From Achromobacter sp. Root83 (lineage in GTDB: Bacteria; Pseudomonadota; Gammaproteobacteria; Burkholderiales; Burkholderiaceae_B): 64,000 bases of DNA. Below, piece by piece: positions 43,139-52,317 of this stretch. The stretch's first letter is position 1. Each line of letters starts with the position of its first letter. The DNA lies in contig NZ_LMIU01000001.1 in assembly GCF_001428845.1 (NCBI RefSeq), positions 682,984 to 746,983 of the forward strand, written 5' to 3'. The notes beneath the pieces are model-generated. The model did not search any database and was not told where the DNA came from. It saw only the letters and a program-made list of their open reading frames with translations. The position numbers and the translations under genes are program-made.

Positions 43139-43561
43139 ATGCCTCCTCGCACACCTCGCCTCGCCGCCGTCCCCAAGCCCGCCGACGAGAAGATCACCAT
43201 CAACCTGGGTTATGTCGACCTGGGTCAGATCGATCTTCTGGTCCAAGAGGGCTTCTACGCGAACCGGACGGACCTGATCCGCACCGCCATCCGCAATCAG
43301 ATCGCCTCGCACGGCGATGCCGTGCGTCAGGCCGTCAGCCGAAAGACGCTGGTGCTGGGGATCCAGCACTACGCCAGCCAGGATCTGCTCGCGGTCCAGG
43401 CCGCCGGCGAAATGCTCCAGATCCGCGTGCTGGGCCTGGCGACCATCGCCGCCGACGTCACGCCCGAGCTGGCGCTCGCCACGATTGAATCCGTGACGGT
43501 CTTGGGGGCGCTGCACGCCAGCCCCGCCGTCAAAGCCGCCCTGCGTCAGCGCATCCGCTGA
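43139..43561 (+). CDS. CopG/NikR-like ribbon-helix-helix regulator
   Basis: 140 residues from ATG 43139 (146 if started at 43121). The N-terminal RHH DNA-binding fold is EKITINLGYVDLGQIDLLVQ, EGFYANRTDLIRTAIRNQI; the rest (KTLVLGIQHYASQDLLAVQ, RVLGLATIAADVTPELALAT) is a C-terminal domain of unknown ligand. It lies 27 bases before the polyhydroxyalkanoate depolymerase gene on the same strand and likely regulates it along with itself. Confidence 0.8.
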   Translation: MPPRTPRLAAVPKPADEKITINLGYVDLGQIDLLVQEGFYANRTDLIRTAIRNQIASHGDAVRQAVSRKTLVLGIQHYASQDLLAVQAAGEMLQIRVLGLATIAADVTPELALATIESVTVLGALHASPAVKAALRQRIR

Positions 43562-43588
43562 CATCACAGCCGCACAAAAGGTCACACC

Positions 43589-44707
43589 ATGCACCCTGAA
43601 TTCCAGCAACTGATGACGCACGCCACCCAGCTCACGCGATCCGGCGATCTGGCCGCGGCAACCGCCGCCATCCAGGCCGCCTTGCGCGGCGGTCTGCCCG
43701 TCGCCCGCGCCCGGCAGGAAGACGCCGACGTCATTGACGTCGAAGCGTGGGAAATTCCGGATACCACCGACGCGCCCAGGACGGCGCGTGCAACGCCCGA
43801 CGATGCCGCCACGCCCGCGCAGAAGCCCGCCGTCTCTGGCGATACGTTCACGGCGGGATCATTTCGCAACTCGTCGGGGCAGCGCGGCTACAAGCTGTAC
43901 GTGCCGCCGAACCCGAGTGGCGAGCCTCGGCCGCTGGTGGTGATGCTGCACGGCTGCACGCAGGACGCGGACGATTTCGCCGCCGGCACCGCCATGAATG
44001 CCGCGGCGCGCGAGCAGGGCTTCTATGTGCTGTATCCGGTTCAATCGCGCGACGCCAATCCCCAGAAGTGCTGGAACTGGTTCAAGCACAACCACCAACA
44101 GCAGGGCCGTGGCGAACCGTCCATCCTGGCCGGCATGACGCGCCAGGTGATCGACACGCACCCCATCGATACCGGGCGCGTGTATGTGGCCGGCCTTTCC
44201 GCGGGCGGCGCGATGGCCGCGATCCTGGCCGACGCTTATCCCGATCTCTATGCGGCGGCGGGCGTGCATTCGGGGCTGGCGCCGCGCGCGGCGTCGGATC
44301 TTCCGTCGGCGCTGTCCGCCATGAAGGGCATGCACGCCCGGGCCGCTGCACAAACGGGCAGCGGCGCGCCCACCATCGTCTTCCACGGGGACCGCGACGC
44401 CACCGTGCATCCCAGCAACGCCGAAAGCGTGATTGCGGCCAGCGTGGGCCCGGGCGCAAGCGCCGAGACCCAGCGCGTGCCGGTCGCAACCGGCAAACGC
44501 GCAAGCACCCGGCACCTGTACCGCAATGCGGCGGGCAGCGTCGTCGCCGAACGCTGGGACATCCACGGCGCCGGCCATGCCTGGGCCGGCGGGACGCAAC
44601 AAGGGTCCTATACGGACGGCGCCGGCCCCGACGCCACGGCCGAGATGCTGCGATTCTTCTTCGAACGCTCCCTGAACGCGCAACCCGGGGCCGCTGGAAC
44701 ACCATGA
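43589..44707 (+). CDS. Short-chain polyhydroxyalkanoate depolymerase/esterase (type 1 catalytic domain)
   Basis: 372 residues. After a ~110-residue N-terminal segment comes a PHB-depolymerase-family alpha/beta hydrolase: oxyanion loop PLVVMLHGCTQDADDFAAGT, the CWNWFKHNHQQQGRGEPSIL segment, lipase box VYVAGLSAGGAMAAIL (GLSAG), Asp in FHGDRDATVHP, and His in WDIHGAGHAWAGG. It hydrolyses short-chain polyester or esters; no clear signal peptide, so an intracellular or non-classical location is possible. It overlaps the Imm1-like gene by ATGA. Confidence 0.88.
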   Translation: MHPEFQQLMTHATQLTRSGDLAAATAAIQAALRGGLPVARARQEDADVIDVEAWEIPDTTDAPRTARATPDDAATPAQKPAVSGDTFTAGSFRNSSGQRGYKLYVPPNPSGEPRPLVVMLHGCTQDADDFAAGTAMNAAAREQGFYVLYPVQSRDANPQKCWNWFKHNHQQQGRGEPSILAGMTRQVIDTHPIDTGRVYVAGLSAGGAMAAILADAYPDLYAAAGVHSGLAPRAASDLPSALSAMKGMHARAAAQTGSGAPTIVFHGDRDATVHPSNAESVIAASVGPGASAETQRVPVATGKRASTRHLYRNAAGSVVAERWDIHGAGHAWAGGTQQGSYTDGAGPDATAEMLRFFFERSLNAQPGAAGTP

Positions 44708-45105
44708 AAATAGCCAGAATCCTGGAAGATGTGCGACAGGGTGACCGGCTGGTGACCCGCGCGCATGAAGATCCTACGCGGGCCGACCTGCTTGCCGCGC
44801 TGGACAGGCTGGATGGCGCGGACGTCAGCTCGACCGCCTTCGTGATCGACGACGACACCGTCCTTTCGGTCGGGGGCGGCGACGGCGCCTACGTGGTGTT
44901 CATGTCCCTGCGAGCAGACGCGGAAATACACACGCTGATCGACCCCAGCAGATCCGAAGACCTGGAACAGGACCTGGTGGCGGGCGGCCAGTTGGGCAAC
45001 TACCCGCAATTCCAATGTGTGGACCGGAGCCGGGCGGCGTCCGCGCTCTTGTACTTTCACGAGCACGGAGCGCCTTCACCCCATTTGCACTGGGCTAGCG
45101 AGTAG
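44704..45105 (+). CDS. Imm1-like immunity-family protein
   Basis: 133 residues starting in the ATGA overlap with the depolymerase gene. The pattern VLSVGGGDGAYVVFMSL in the middle and ASALLYFHEHGAPSPHLHW at the end resembles Imm1 proteins, which neutralise contact-dependent or secreted toxins and end in a similar His/Pro-Trp segment. No matching toxin is adjacent, so either a toxin was lost or the protein has another role. Its end overlaps a convergent gene by 11 bases. Confidence 0.55.
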   Translation: MKIARILEDVRQGDRLVTRAHEDPTRADLLAALDRLDGADVSSTAFVIDDDTVLSVGGGDGAYVVFMSLRADAEIHTLIDPSRSEDLEQDLVAGGQLGNYPQFQCVDRSRAASALLYFHEHGAPSPHLHWASE

Positions 45106-45595
45106 GCGCGGGTTTGCCGTAAAGCAGCCGTGCACATACCAGGCCGGCGATCGCGGCGGGCAGGGCGCCCATGTACAGGGGAAACAGCGCGGAAGACCAG
45201 GACAGGTCGCGCCCGCCGAACGTCAACAGAAAGGCAAACGCATACACCGCGCCAATGAAGCCCATGCGCAGAATGGCCAGCCAGGACGGCGCGAGCGGCT
45301 TGAGGGCGCCCGCCGTCATCCCGCAAAGCAGGGCCGGCACGATGCCGAAAATATAAGCCCAGGGCAGTCCGAAGATCCCAAACATCAGGCTGTCCGCGCT
45401 TCGGGCGGCGACAGCCATGGTCAACGCAATGACGACGATGCCCACGGCGGGTCCGACGAACGCGAAGATGGCGGCGCCGGCGACCACGTCGCGGCCGATG
45501 GTGCGGCCGGAGTCTCCGGCCCTGCGCTGCGCGCGGCGATAAACAACAGAACCTAGCGTAAGCGCCAGCAGCACGGCGCCAGTGATGTAGAGCAT
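45095..45595 (-). CDS. Hypothetical membrane protein
   Basis: 166 residues with about four hydrophobic helices (MLYITGAVLLALTLGSVVY; VAGAAIFAFVGPAVGIVVIA; FGLPWAYIFGIVPALLCGM; FPLYMGALPAAIAGLVCARL). No recognised domain. It overlaps the Imm1-like gene tail-to-tail by 11 bases. Confidence 0.65.
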   Translation of the reverse strand: MLYITGAVLLALTLGSVVYRRAQRRAGDSGRTIGRDVVAGAAIFAFVGPAVGIVVIALTMAVAARSADSLMFGIFGLPWAYIFGIVPALLCGMTAGALKPLAPSWLAILRMGFIGAVYAFAFLLTFGGRDLSWSSALFPLYMGALPAAIAGLVCARLLYGKPAPTR

Positions 45596-45667
45596 CGGGT
45601 CAATTCCAGATTGAAGAGAAACGAACGCGTGGTGCGCGCACCCCGCGCAGCCGTGGGCACTGGCGCA

Positions 45668-46048
45668 TCAGGGCATTTTTTTCCTGCCCAGCAATGTCAG
45701 CGTCAGGCTGCGGCCGGTGCGCATGAAGGGATACAGCGCCTTGGACAGGCACGCGTTGCTGAAGATCGTCGCGTTCACGCGGTTGAACAGATCGTTGCCG
45801 GTGCTGAGCAAAGCCAGCCGGTGGATGCAGTCCGCGCCCCAATAGTCTCGGCCATCCAGGTGCAAGAGCATGCCCTGGTTCAGGTCATAGCCCTGCGCCC
45901 GGTGCCTGGCGGCCAAGTCGGGATGGTCGCGCATGTTCAGCATGGCGATGGGGCCCGCGGCCTTGCGCAACTGCATCATCCGCACGTAGTTCGAGCAGAA
46001 GGGGCAATCGCCGTCGTACAGAAGGTAGTTTTCGTCGGACTGCATCAT
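45668..46048 (-). CDS. DCC-family thiol-disulfide oxidoreductase-like protein (DUF393)
   Basis: 126 residues. The N-terminal YDGDCPFCSNYVRMM is the signature DxDCPFC motif of the DCC family, a thioredoxin-like fold with a CxxC pair. ADCIHRLALLSTGND and a C-terminal hydrophobic stretch follow. Partners and substrate are unknown. The start could be the first or second Met (46048 or 46045). Confidence 0.85.
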   Translation of the reverse strand: MMQSDENYLLYDGDCPFCSNYVRMMQLRKAAGPIAMLNMRDHPDLAARHRAQGYDLNQGMLLHLDGRDYWGADCIHRLALLSTGNDLFNRVNATIFSNACLSKALYPFMRTGRSLTLTLLGRKKMP

Positions 46049-46203
46049 GGGGATCCATCGGTAGTTTCAGGAACATACCTCATAAATCCGGCTTGACGGT
46101 CCGGCGGCGCGTTTTTGCCGGCGGCGCACGCGCTGGAACTCGATCAGAAAAACATCGGGTCCGGGCGGGTGCGGCCGGCGGATATCGCGCGGGAATGGGG
46201 CCG

Positions 46204-46413
46204 TCAGCCGCCCCGGTGCCCGTGATAGCGCGGAGCGGCCACGCTGCGCGTGTTCTCCTTGTGCTGCGAGCCGACCAGCGCCTTGCGCCGGGCGTCTTCG
46301 TGCTGATGATCGGATTTGGCGCGCTCTTTGTCCGCATGCGGGGGCGCATGCGTGTCGGGCGCGGTATCGGGCGCGGCGTGGCGGGGATCGGAGCGGGGGG
46401 TGTTGGGCGTCAT
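46204..46413 (-). CDS. Small hydrophilic hypothetical protein
   Basis: 69 residues from the ATG at 46413; AGGT lies about nine bases upstream. It is rich in His, Asp, Arg and Ala (PDTHAPPHADKERAKSDHQH) and is probably disordered. I cannot name a family. Reported with low confidence because short GC-rich frames can arise by chance. Confidence 0.35.
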   Translation of the reverse strand: MTPNTPRSDPRHAAPDTAPDTHAPPHADKERAKSDHQHEDARRKALVGSQHKENTRSVAAPRYHGHRGG

Positions 46414-46524
46414 GATGCGTACCTGCGAAGGCGACGCGGCATATGCCGCGTTTTTCACGTTACGCCCGGACCCGGTGATTCTCCAGGGATCAATTGGGAT
46501 CAATTGCAACAGCTTGGCCGCGGG

Positions 46525-47898
46525 TCAGACCCGGGGCCGCCGCGCCGGCGCTTCCTTGTCCTGCGCCCGCCAGCTTCCGCGCAGTTCCGCGATCCGGCGC
46601 AGCGCGCGCTGCGACATCTTCCACCAGCCGAACGGGCGCGGGTCGGCAAGCATGCTCATGGCGCGGGCGTAGTCCAGCGTGAGACCCGGTGTCCAGGCCA
46701 TCGTCATGGCGCGTTTGCGGATCTGCGACGCCACCCACAATTCCGGCGTCAGCAACAGCCGGATCAGCACCCGCCAGCCGGCCTCGTCGCCGTGCAGGCG
46801 GCCCACGACGCCATCCAGCGCGGCATCCAGCGCGCCCGAGACGGTGCTGGAGCAGTTGCGGTGCGTCAGGTTGTAGATGGAGTTCTTGCGGTACTCGTCC
46901 CAGAAGGCGGCCAGCTTTTCCGCATCGTAGTTGCGAATCCGCACGCGGATGGTCGATGGGCACCAGGCCCTGGATTCGGTGGCGTAGTCGGGCTGATACA
47001 CGCCCGGGATATCGTTTTCAGCGGTGGCGCGCAGCAAGGCGCTGAAATCGTCGGGGGACCGGTCGATCTCTTCTTGCGGATACAGGCTGATGTAGATGCC
47101 CTCGGGCGATTCCAGCGCGGCGTGTCCGGTGGAGATCACGCCGTTCACGTCCACCGCGGCGATGTAGCGGTCCACCAGCGGATAGTTGCGGGTCTGCGCC
47201 TTGGCCGACCCGGACGGCGTCCAGACGTGCACCGTCAACGCCAGTTCGGAATCAGCGGGCGGGCCGTCCCAGACCTGCGGCGCGCCTTGCTCGGGCGCGG
47301 CGGGCGCGAAGCCCATCGACCGGGTGGCGGCAAAGGCGGGATTGGAGGACAGGTGCCGGACGCGGCGCGCCAGCCACAGGAGCTTCACGCCCGCGATGCC
47401 CAGGAACAGGCCCAGGCAATAGGGCACGGTGCCCAGGTAATGGGTGGGATAGGGCTGGAAAAAGAAGATGGCCAGCAGGATTTCGGCCACGCCGCCCGCG
47501 AACGCATAACGCCAGCGTTCGTAGCGCACTACATAACCGGCAATGCACTGCAGCAGTCCATCGACCAGGAACAGCGCGCCGAAGATCATCGACAGCACGA
47601 AGTGCCCATGATGATGGCCGGCCAGGATCAGGCCGCCAGCCAGCAGGACGAACAGCCCCTTGGCATAGCGCAGCACACGCTGGCCGCCCACGCCGCTGGA
47701 TGCGATCAGCAAGGTGCCCAGGCCTTCGATGATGAAAAGGATGGCGAAGGCATTCAGGGGAAAGTAGGGCGCGCCGTCGAGCGCGTCGATGAACACGACG
47801 ATTCCCGCCAGCAGGAAGACGGCTCCCGCGATCGCCAGCGCGCGCCAGCGCTGGCGCAGGTAGGTCACTCCCAACAACAGCAATACCAGTTGCGGCAT
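46525..47898 (-). CDS. Fusion of an HdeD-like membrane domain and a permuted papain-like domain
   Basis: 457 residues. The first ~185 carry about six membrane helices in the HdeD/DUF308 pattern (AIAGAVFLLAGIVVFIDAL, HFVLSMIFGALFLVDGLLQ, RYAFAGGVAEILLAIFFF). The C-terminal half (about 205-457) has STGHAALESPEGIYISLYP with a His near residue 258 and THRNCSSTVSGALDAALDG with a Cys near 347, the His...Cys order of permuted papain/NlpC-P60-like enzymes. It might modify an acyl or peptide bond near the membrane. Enzyme activity is inferred from these two motifs. Confidence 0.65.
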   Translation of the reverse strand: MPQLVLLLLGVTYLRQRWRALAIAGAVFLLAGIVVFIDALDGAPYFPLNAFAILFIIEGLGTLLIASSGVGGQRVLRYAKGLFVLLAGGLILAGHHHGHFVLSMIFGALFLVDGLLQCIAGYVVRYERWRYAFAGGVAEILLAIFFFQPYPTHYLGTVPYCLGLFLGIAGVKLLWLARRVRHLSSNPAFAATRSMGFAPAAPEQGAPQVWDGPPADSELALTVHVWTPSGSAKAQTRNYPLVDRYIAAVDVNGVISTGHAALESPEGIYISLYPQEEIDRSPDDFSALLRATAENDIPGVYQPDYATESRAWCPSTIRVRIRNYDAEKLAAFWDEYRKNSIYNLTHRNCSSTVSGALDAALDGVVGRLHGDEAGWRVLIRLLLTPELWVASQIRKRAMTMAWTPGLTLDYARAMSMLADPRPFGWWKMSQRALRRIAELRGSWRAQDKEAPARRPRV

Positions 47899-47970
47899 GG
47901 CGGCGGCCCCGGGGGCAAGTCGATAACGTGTACACGAAAAGTAAAAGCTGCGCGCACGGGCGTCAATGCG

Positions 47971-48594
47971 CTACGCGGGCGACCCCCAGGCCAGGCCCAT
48001 CGCATAGCCGCGCACATCCTGCGGCCATTGTGCGACCTGCTGCGCGTAGCCTTCGCGGTCATCGGCATACAGGGCGCGCGTCGCCTCCTCGAAACCCGGC
48101 AGGTTCCCGGCCATGCTCGCCATGAAACGGTACGCCGCCTCCTGGCGTTCGCGGCGGGCATCCCGCGCCTCGTTGTCGCGGCGGGCCTGTTCCACCAGCT
48201 TGCGGAGTGCCACCGATGCGCCGCCGGGCTGCGCGGCAAGCCAGTCCCAGTGGCGCGGCAGCAGGGTCACTTCGCGCGGCACCACCCCCAGCTTGGGCCG
48301 GCCGCGGCCGCGTGGCGCCGCGTCCGGCTCGGCGTCGTCGTTCGCGGAAGTGGCGGCGGGGGCGGGGGCGGGGGCCGCCGCCGGGGCATGCCGCGCAACG
48401 ATCTGCGCTTCGTTGCCGCTCAGGTCCAGATCCACCTGTTTGCCGGACGAGTCCTGGAAGACAAGCAGGGTGCTGTCGCCGCGCGTGACCATCGCGTGCT
48501 TGACCGCCAGCGCCACGTCGGCCAGCGTGCCGGCTGCAAGAATGCGATGGCCTTCAAAGGCGGTATGGGGATCGGAAGGAAGGGGGGAGTTCAT
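47971..48594 (-). CDS. DUF2239-family protein with AT-hook-like motif
   Basis: 207 residues. The C-terminal half matches the DUF2239 pattern: GRPKLGVVPREVTLLPRHWD, WLAAQPGGASVALRKLVEQA. An Ala/Pro-rich linker (residues 66-85) precedes RGRGRPKL, which looks like an AT-hook for minor-groove DNA binding. A role as a small DNA-associated regulator is possible. Repeated ACCCGGAT-like elements sit just upstream of its start and may be its operators. Confidence 0.75.
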   Translation of the reverse strand: MNSPLPSDPHTAFEGHRILAAGTLADVALAVKHAMVTRGDSTLLVFQDSSGKQVDLDLSGNEAQIVARHAPAAAPAPAPAATSANDDAEPDAAPRGRGRPKLGVVPREVTLLPRHWDWLAAQPGGASVALRKLVEQARRDNEARDARRERQEAAYRFMASMAGNLPGFEEATRALYADDREGYAQQVAQWPQDVRGYAMGLAWGSPA

Positions 48595-48605
48595 GATGTG
48601 TTTTT

Positions 48606-48671
48606 ATCCGGGTGAATTTGATGGGCGAATTATTACCCAGGTAAAAAGAGCCGTCAATATCATCCGGGTAA
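48606..48671 (-). promoter_or_regulatory. Three evenly spaced operator-like elements before the DUF2239 gene
   Basis: ATCCGGGT (48606-48613), the 12-bp dyad TTACCCAGGTAA (48633-48644) and ATCCGGGTAA (48662-48671) are versions of one element, spaced 29 and 27 bases apart in the AT-rich region between the DUF2239 gene and guaB. Regular near-helical spacing suggests a multi-site operator. The binding protein is unknown; the DUF2239 protein itself is a candidate. Confidence 0.5.
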
Positions 48672-48762
48672 AATATTTGATGCCGACAGGATACCTGTTT
48701 TCATCGCATAAAAATTACGCCCAAACCTAGGGTCAACACCTAGGCAAAACATGCAGGCGGCG

Positions 48763-48768
48763 TATAAT
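48763..48768 (+). promoter_or_regulatory. Likely guaB promoter -10 element
   Basis: A perfect TATAAT lies 25 bases before the guaB start and 15 bases before its GGAG ribosome site. No strong -35 is seen at the usual distance. The repeat CCTAGG occurs twice just upstream (near 48,727 and 48,740). Confidence 0.6.
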
Positions 48769-48792
48769 CTTGCTTTGCGCCCGGAGTTACCC

Positions 48793-50253
48793 ATGCGTCT
48801 CGTTCAAAAAGCGCTCACCTTCGACGATGTGTTGTTGGTGCCTGCGTATTCCGAGGTGTTGCCGCGCGACACCTCCCTGGCCACGCGCCTGACTCGCAAT
48901 ATCAGCCTGAATATCCCCCTTGTGTCCGCCGCCATGGACACCGTCACCGAATCGCGCCTGGCCATCGCCATGGCGCAAGAGGGCGGCATCGGGATCATTC
49001 ACAAGAATATGTCCGCCGACGCGCAAGCGCGCGAAGTGGCTCGCGTCAAGCGCCACGAATTCGGCATCGTGATCGATCCGGTCACCGTCACCCCCCAGAT
49101 GAAAGTGCGCGACGCCATTGCGTTGCAGCGCCAGCATGGCATCTCGGGCCTGCCGGTCGTCGAAGGCCGCAAGCTGGTTGGCATCGTGACCAACCGCGAC
49201 CTGCGCTTCGAAGAAAACCTGGATCAGCCCCTGCGCAACATCATGACGCCGCAGGAACGCCTGATCACCATGAAGGAAGGCGCCACGCTCGACGAAGCGC
49301 AGGCCCTGATGCACAAGCACCGTCTGGAACGTGTGCTGATCGTGAACGACGGCTTTGAACTGCGTGGCCTGGCCACCGTCAAGGACATCGTCAAGAACAC
49401 CGAACACCCGATGGCCAGCAAGGATGCCCAAGGCCAGTTGCGCGTTGGCGCGGCGGTCGGCGTGGGCGCCGGCACCGAAGAGCGCGTGGAAAAGCTGGTT
49501 GCCGCCGGTGTCGACGTGCTGGTTGTCGACACCGCCCACGGCCACTCCAAGGGCGTGCTGGAAGGCGTGCGCTGGGTCAAGCAGAACTACCCCAAGGTTG
49601 AAGTCATCGGCGGCAACATTGCCACCGCCGCCGCCGCGCGCGCGCTGGTCGAATACGGCGCCGACGGCGTGAAGGTCGGCATCGGCCCCGGTTCCATCTG
49701 CACCACGCGTATCGTCGCTGGCGTGGGCGTGCCGCAGATTCATGCCATCTCGGAAGTCGCCAAGGCGCTGGAAGGCACCGGCGTGCCGCTGATCGCCGAC
49801 GGCGGTATCCGCTACTCGGGCGACGTCGCCAAGGCGCTGGCCGCCGGCGCGTTCTCGTGCATGATGGGCGGCATGTTCGCCGGCACCGAAGAAGCGCCCG
49901 GCGAAGTCGTGCTGTTCCAGGGCCGTTCGTACAAGTCCTACCGCGGCATGGGCAGCCTGGGCGCCATGACGGAAGGCTCCGCCGACCGCTACTTCCAGGA
50001 CCCGGCCAACAACGCCGACAAACTGGTTCCGGAAGGCATCGAAGGCCGCGTCCCCTACAAGGGCAGCGTGCTGGCCATCATTTACCAACTGGTCGGCGGC
50101 ATCCGCGCCTCGATGGGCTACTGCGGCGCCGCTTCCATTGACGACATGCGCACCAAGACCGAATTCGTGGAGATCACCTCCGCGGGCGTGCGCGAGTCCC
50201 ACGTGCACGACGTGCAGATCACCAAGGAAGCGCCCAACTACCGCGCCGACTGA
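48793..50253 (+). CDS. guaB: IMP dehydrogenase
   Basis: 486 residues, usual family length. It oxidises IMP to XMP with NAD, the committed step of GMP synthesis in the cytoplasm. ATG 48793 has GGAG upstream and gives the expected [20 protein letters not shown]. Two CBS domains span about 90-205 ([35 protein letters not shown]). The catalytic Cys303 lies in [15 protein letters not shown], the flap Arg/Tyr in [11 protein letters not shown], and the C-terminus is complete ([15 protein letters not shown]). It is followed by a hairpin and guaA, as in most betaproteobacteria. Confidence 0.99.
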   Translation: MRLVQKALTFDDVLLVPAYSEVLPRDTSLATRLTRNISLNIPLVSAAMDTVTESRLAIAMAQEGGIGIIHKNMSADAQAREVARVKRHEFGIVIDPVTVTPQMKVRDAIALQRQHGISGLPVVEGRKLVGIVTNRDLRFEENLDQPLRNIMTPQERLITMKEGATLDEAQALMHKHRLERVLIVNDGFELRGLATVKDIVKNTEHPMASKDAQGQLRVGAAVGVGAGTEERVEKLVAAGVDVLVVDTAHGHSKGVLEGVRWVKQNYPKVEVIGGNIATAAAARALVEYGADGVKVGIGPGSICTTRIVAGVGVPQIHAISEVAKALEGTGVPLIADGGIRYSGDVAKALAAGAFSCMMGGMFAGTEEAPGEVVLFQGRSYKSYRGMGSLGAMTEGSADRYFQDPANNADKLVPEGIEGRVPYKGSVLAIIYQLVGGIRASMGYCGAASIDDMRTKTEFVEITSAGVRESHVHDVQITKEAPNYRAD

Positions 50254-50284
50254 TCCGCACAGTCAACTACAATGTCATGCATCA

Positions 50285-50335
50285 CGCACCGGCAGAACCG
50301 CAAAGATCAGCGGGTCTGCCGGTGCGGTTTTATTT
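50285..50335 (+). terminator. Terminator or attenuator between guaB and guaA
   Basis: CGCACCGGCAGA (50285-50296) pairs with TCTGCCGGTGCG (50315-50326); after one mismatch CCGC/GCGG extends it inward. GGTTTTATTT follows, as in intrinsic terminators. It lies in the 100-base guaB-guaA gap, so it can end guaB transcripts or limit read-through into guaA. Confidence 0.82.
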
Positions 50336-50353
50336 ACAACGGGTAGAGTCTCC

Positions 50354-51946
50354 ATGCACCAGCGCATTCTTATCCTCGACTACGGTTCGCAAGTCACCCA
50401 GCTGATCGCCCGCCGCGTCCGCGAAGCCGGCGTCTATTCCGAAGTCCACCCGGGCGACGTCGACGACGCCTTCGTGCGCGAACAGATGGCGCAGGGCCTG
50501 AAGGGCATCATCCTGTCCGGCAGCCACGCCTCCGCCTACGAAGAAGGCTCCATGCGAGTGCCGCACGCCGTGTTCGAGCTGGGCGTGCCCGTCCTGGGCA
50601 TCTGCTACGGCATGCAGTCCATGGCGCAGCAACTGGGCGGCGTGGTCAGCTTCTCGGACCATCGCGAATTCGGCTACGCCGAAGTCCGCGCCCACGGCCA
50701 CACCAAGCTGCTGGAAGGCCTGGAAGACTTCAACACGGCCGAAGGCCATGGCATGTTGAAGGTCTGGATGAGCCACGGCGACAAGGTCACCGAGCTGCCC
50801 CCGGGCTTCAAGCTGATGGCATCCACGCCGTCGTGTCCCATCGCCGGCATGGCCGACGAAGACCGCCGGTTCTACGCTGTCCAGTTCCACCCCGAAGTCA
50901 CGCACACCGTTCAGGGCAAGGCCATGCTGGCCCGCTTCGTGAACGAAATCTGCGAATGCACGGGCGACTGGAACATGCCCGACTACGTCTCCGAGGCCGT
51001 CGCCCGCATCCGCGAGCAGGTCGGCACGGACGAAGTCATCCTGGGCCTGTCCGGCGGCGTGGACTCGTCGGTAGCCGCCGCGCTGATCCACAAGGCCATC
51101 GGCGACCAGCTCACCTGCGTCTTCGTCGACCACGGCCTCTTGCGCCTGGACGAAGGCAAGCAGGTCATGCAGACCTTCGCCGAAAACATGGGCGTGAAGA
51201 TCATTCACGTCGATGCCACCGCGCAATTCATGGGCAAGCTGTCCGGCGTGGCCGACCCCGAAGCCAAGCGCAAGATCATCGGCCGCGAATTCGTCGAAGT
51301 GTTCCAGGAACAGGCCGGCAAGCAGCAAAGCGCCAAGTGGCTGGCCCAGGGCACCATCTACCCCGACGTCATCGAATCCGCTGGCGCCAAGACGGGCAAG
51401 GCCACGTCCATCAAGTCGCACCACAATGTAGGCGGCCTGCCGGACACGCTGAACCTGCAACTGCTGGAACCGCTGCGCGAACTGTTCAAGGACGAAGTCC
51501 GCGAGCTGGGCGTGGCGCTGGGCCTGCCGCCGCAGATGGTCTACCGCCATCCGTTCCCCGGTCCGGGCTTGGGCGTGCGCATCCTGGGCGAAGTGAAGCA
51601 TGAATATGCTGAACTGCTGCGCCGTGCGGATGCGATCTTCATTGAAGAGCTGCGCAATACCAAGGACGAGGCCAGCGGCCTGACCTGGTACGAGCTGACC
51701 TCGCAGGCGTTTGCCGTGTTCCTGCCGGTGAAGTCGGTGGGGGTGATGGGCGATGGAAGGACGTATGAATATGTCGTGGCGCTGCGGGCTGTGCAGACGT
51801 TTGACTTCATGACTGCCGATTGGGCGCCGTTGCCGCATCCGTTGCTGGCTCGCGTTTCGTCGCGGATCATCAATGAAGTGCGTGGCATCAACCGGGTTGT
51901 TTACGACGTGTCGAGCAAGCCGCCTGCGACGATTGAGTGGGAGTGA
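50354..51946 (+). CDS. guaA: GMP synthase (glutamine-hydrolysing)
   Basis: 530 residues, normal length. It converts XMP to GMP using ATP and glutamine-derived ammonia. The N-terminal class I amidotransferase has the nucleophile Cys84 in [13 protein letters not shown] and the His/Glu pair in [10 protein letters not shown]. The ATP-pyrophosphatase domain has the P-loop [12 protein letters not shown], and the C-terminal dimer domain ends [20 protein letters not shown]. The start follows the guaB terminator by 18 bases. Confidence 0.99.
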   Translation: MHQRILILDYGSQVTQLIARRVREAGVYSEVHPGDVDDAFVREQMAQGLKGIILSGSHASAYEEGSMRVPHAVFELGVPVLGICYGMQSMAQQLGGVVSFSDHREFGYAEVRAHGHTKLLEGLEDFNTAEGHGMLKVWMSHGDKVTELPPGFKLMASTPSCPIAGMADEDRRFYAVQFHPEVTHTVQGKAMLARFVNEICECTGDWNMPDYVSEAVARIREQVGTDEVILGLSGGVDSSVAAALIHKAIGDQLTCVFVDHGLLRLDEGKQVMQTFAENMGVKIIHVDATAQFMGKLSGVADPEAKRKIIGREFVEVFQEQAGKQQSAKWLAQGTIYPDVIESAGAKTGKATSIKSHHNVGGLPDTLNLQLLEPLRELFKDEVRELGVALGLPPQMVYRHPFPGPGLGVRILGEVKHEYAELLRRADAIFIEELRNTKDEASGLTWYELTSQAFAVFLPVKSVGVMGDGRTYEYVVALRAVQTFDFMTADWAPLPHPLLARVSSRIINEVRGINRVVYDVSSKPPATIEWE

Positions 51947-51995
51947 TCCCGCGTCCGGTGTAGACCAGCACCGACTGGCAAGAAGTACCCCGGAA

Positions 51996-52019
51996 GCCCG
52001 CGTAATCGCGGGCTTTTTT
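51996..52019 (+). terminator. Intrinsic terminator of guaA
   Basis: GCCCGCG, loop TAAT, CGCGGGC, then TTTTTTA: a textbook stem and T-run, 50 bases after the guaA stop. The same motif recurs after the MetR-like gene at 57368. Confidence 0.95.
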
Positions 52020-52059
52020 ATTTAAGGCTTGGCACTGTGTGGCAAATTTTCGCATCGCC

Positions 52060-52096
52060 AAGCGCCCCGTTTCCATGGCATGGAAACGGGGCGCTT
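52060..52096. terminator. 37-bp perfect palindrome, second hairpin after guaA
   Basis: Two perfect 18-bp arms meet around a single G (AAGCGCCCCGTTTCCATG then its complement). It follows the guaA terminator and may stop transcription from either side, but there is only a short T-run (TTT). Also plausible as a protein-binding or cruciform-forming site. Confidence 0.6.
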
Positions 52097-52317
52097 TGAG
52101 CCCGATTTGTTCAGATCAAAGCATTTTCGCTAAGCCCCGCTTGCTCATCGCCGGAAAACTAGGGTTATCAGGGATTCTTTATGCTTAAAGTTTTGTGAAG
52201 AATGAGCGGCTGATGCAGGGTTGCCGCCGCGATGAGGCATCGCGGCGGTTCACCGTGGTGCGGCACCCGACGCACCGTACGCAGGATCGCGCGGTGGCGC
52301 CCTATTAGGAGAATCGC
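52097..52317. other. Intergenic region before the Bug gene
   Basis: No gene seen in these 221 bases. AGGAG lies eight bases before the ATG of the Bug gene. A promoter is expected but no clear element stands out. Confidence 0.4.

Noticed and set aside
46093..48615. An 840-codon open frame on the plus strand
   Set aside because: Antisense to the HdeD-like fusion and DUF2239 genes; low-complexity His/Gln/Gly/Arg composition and no domain.
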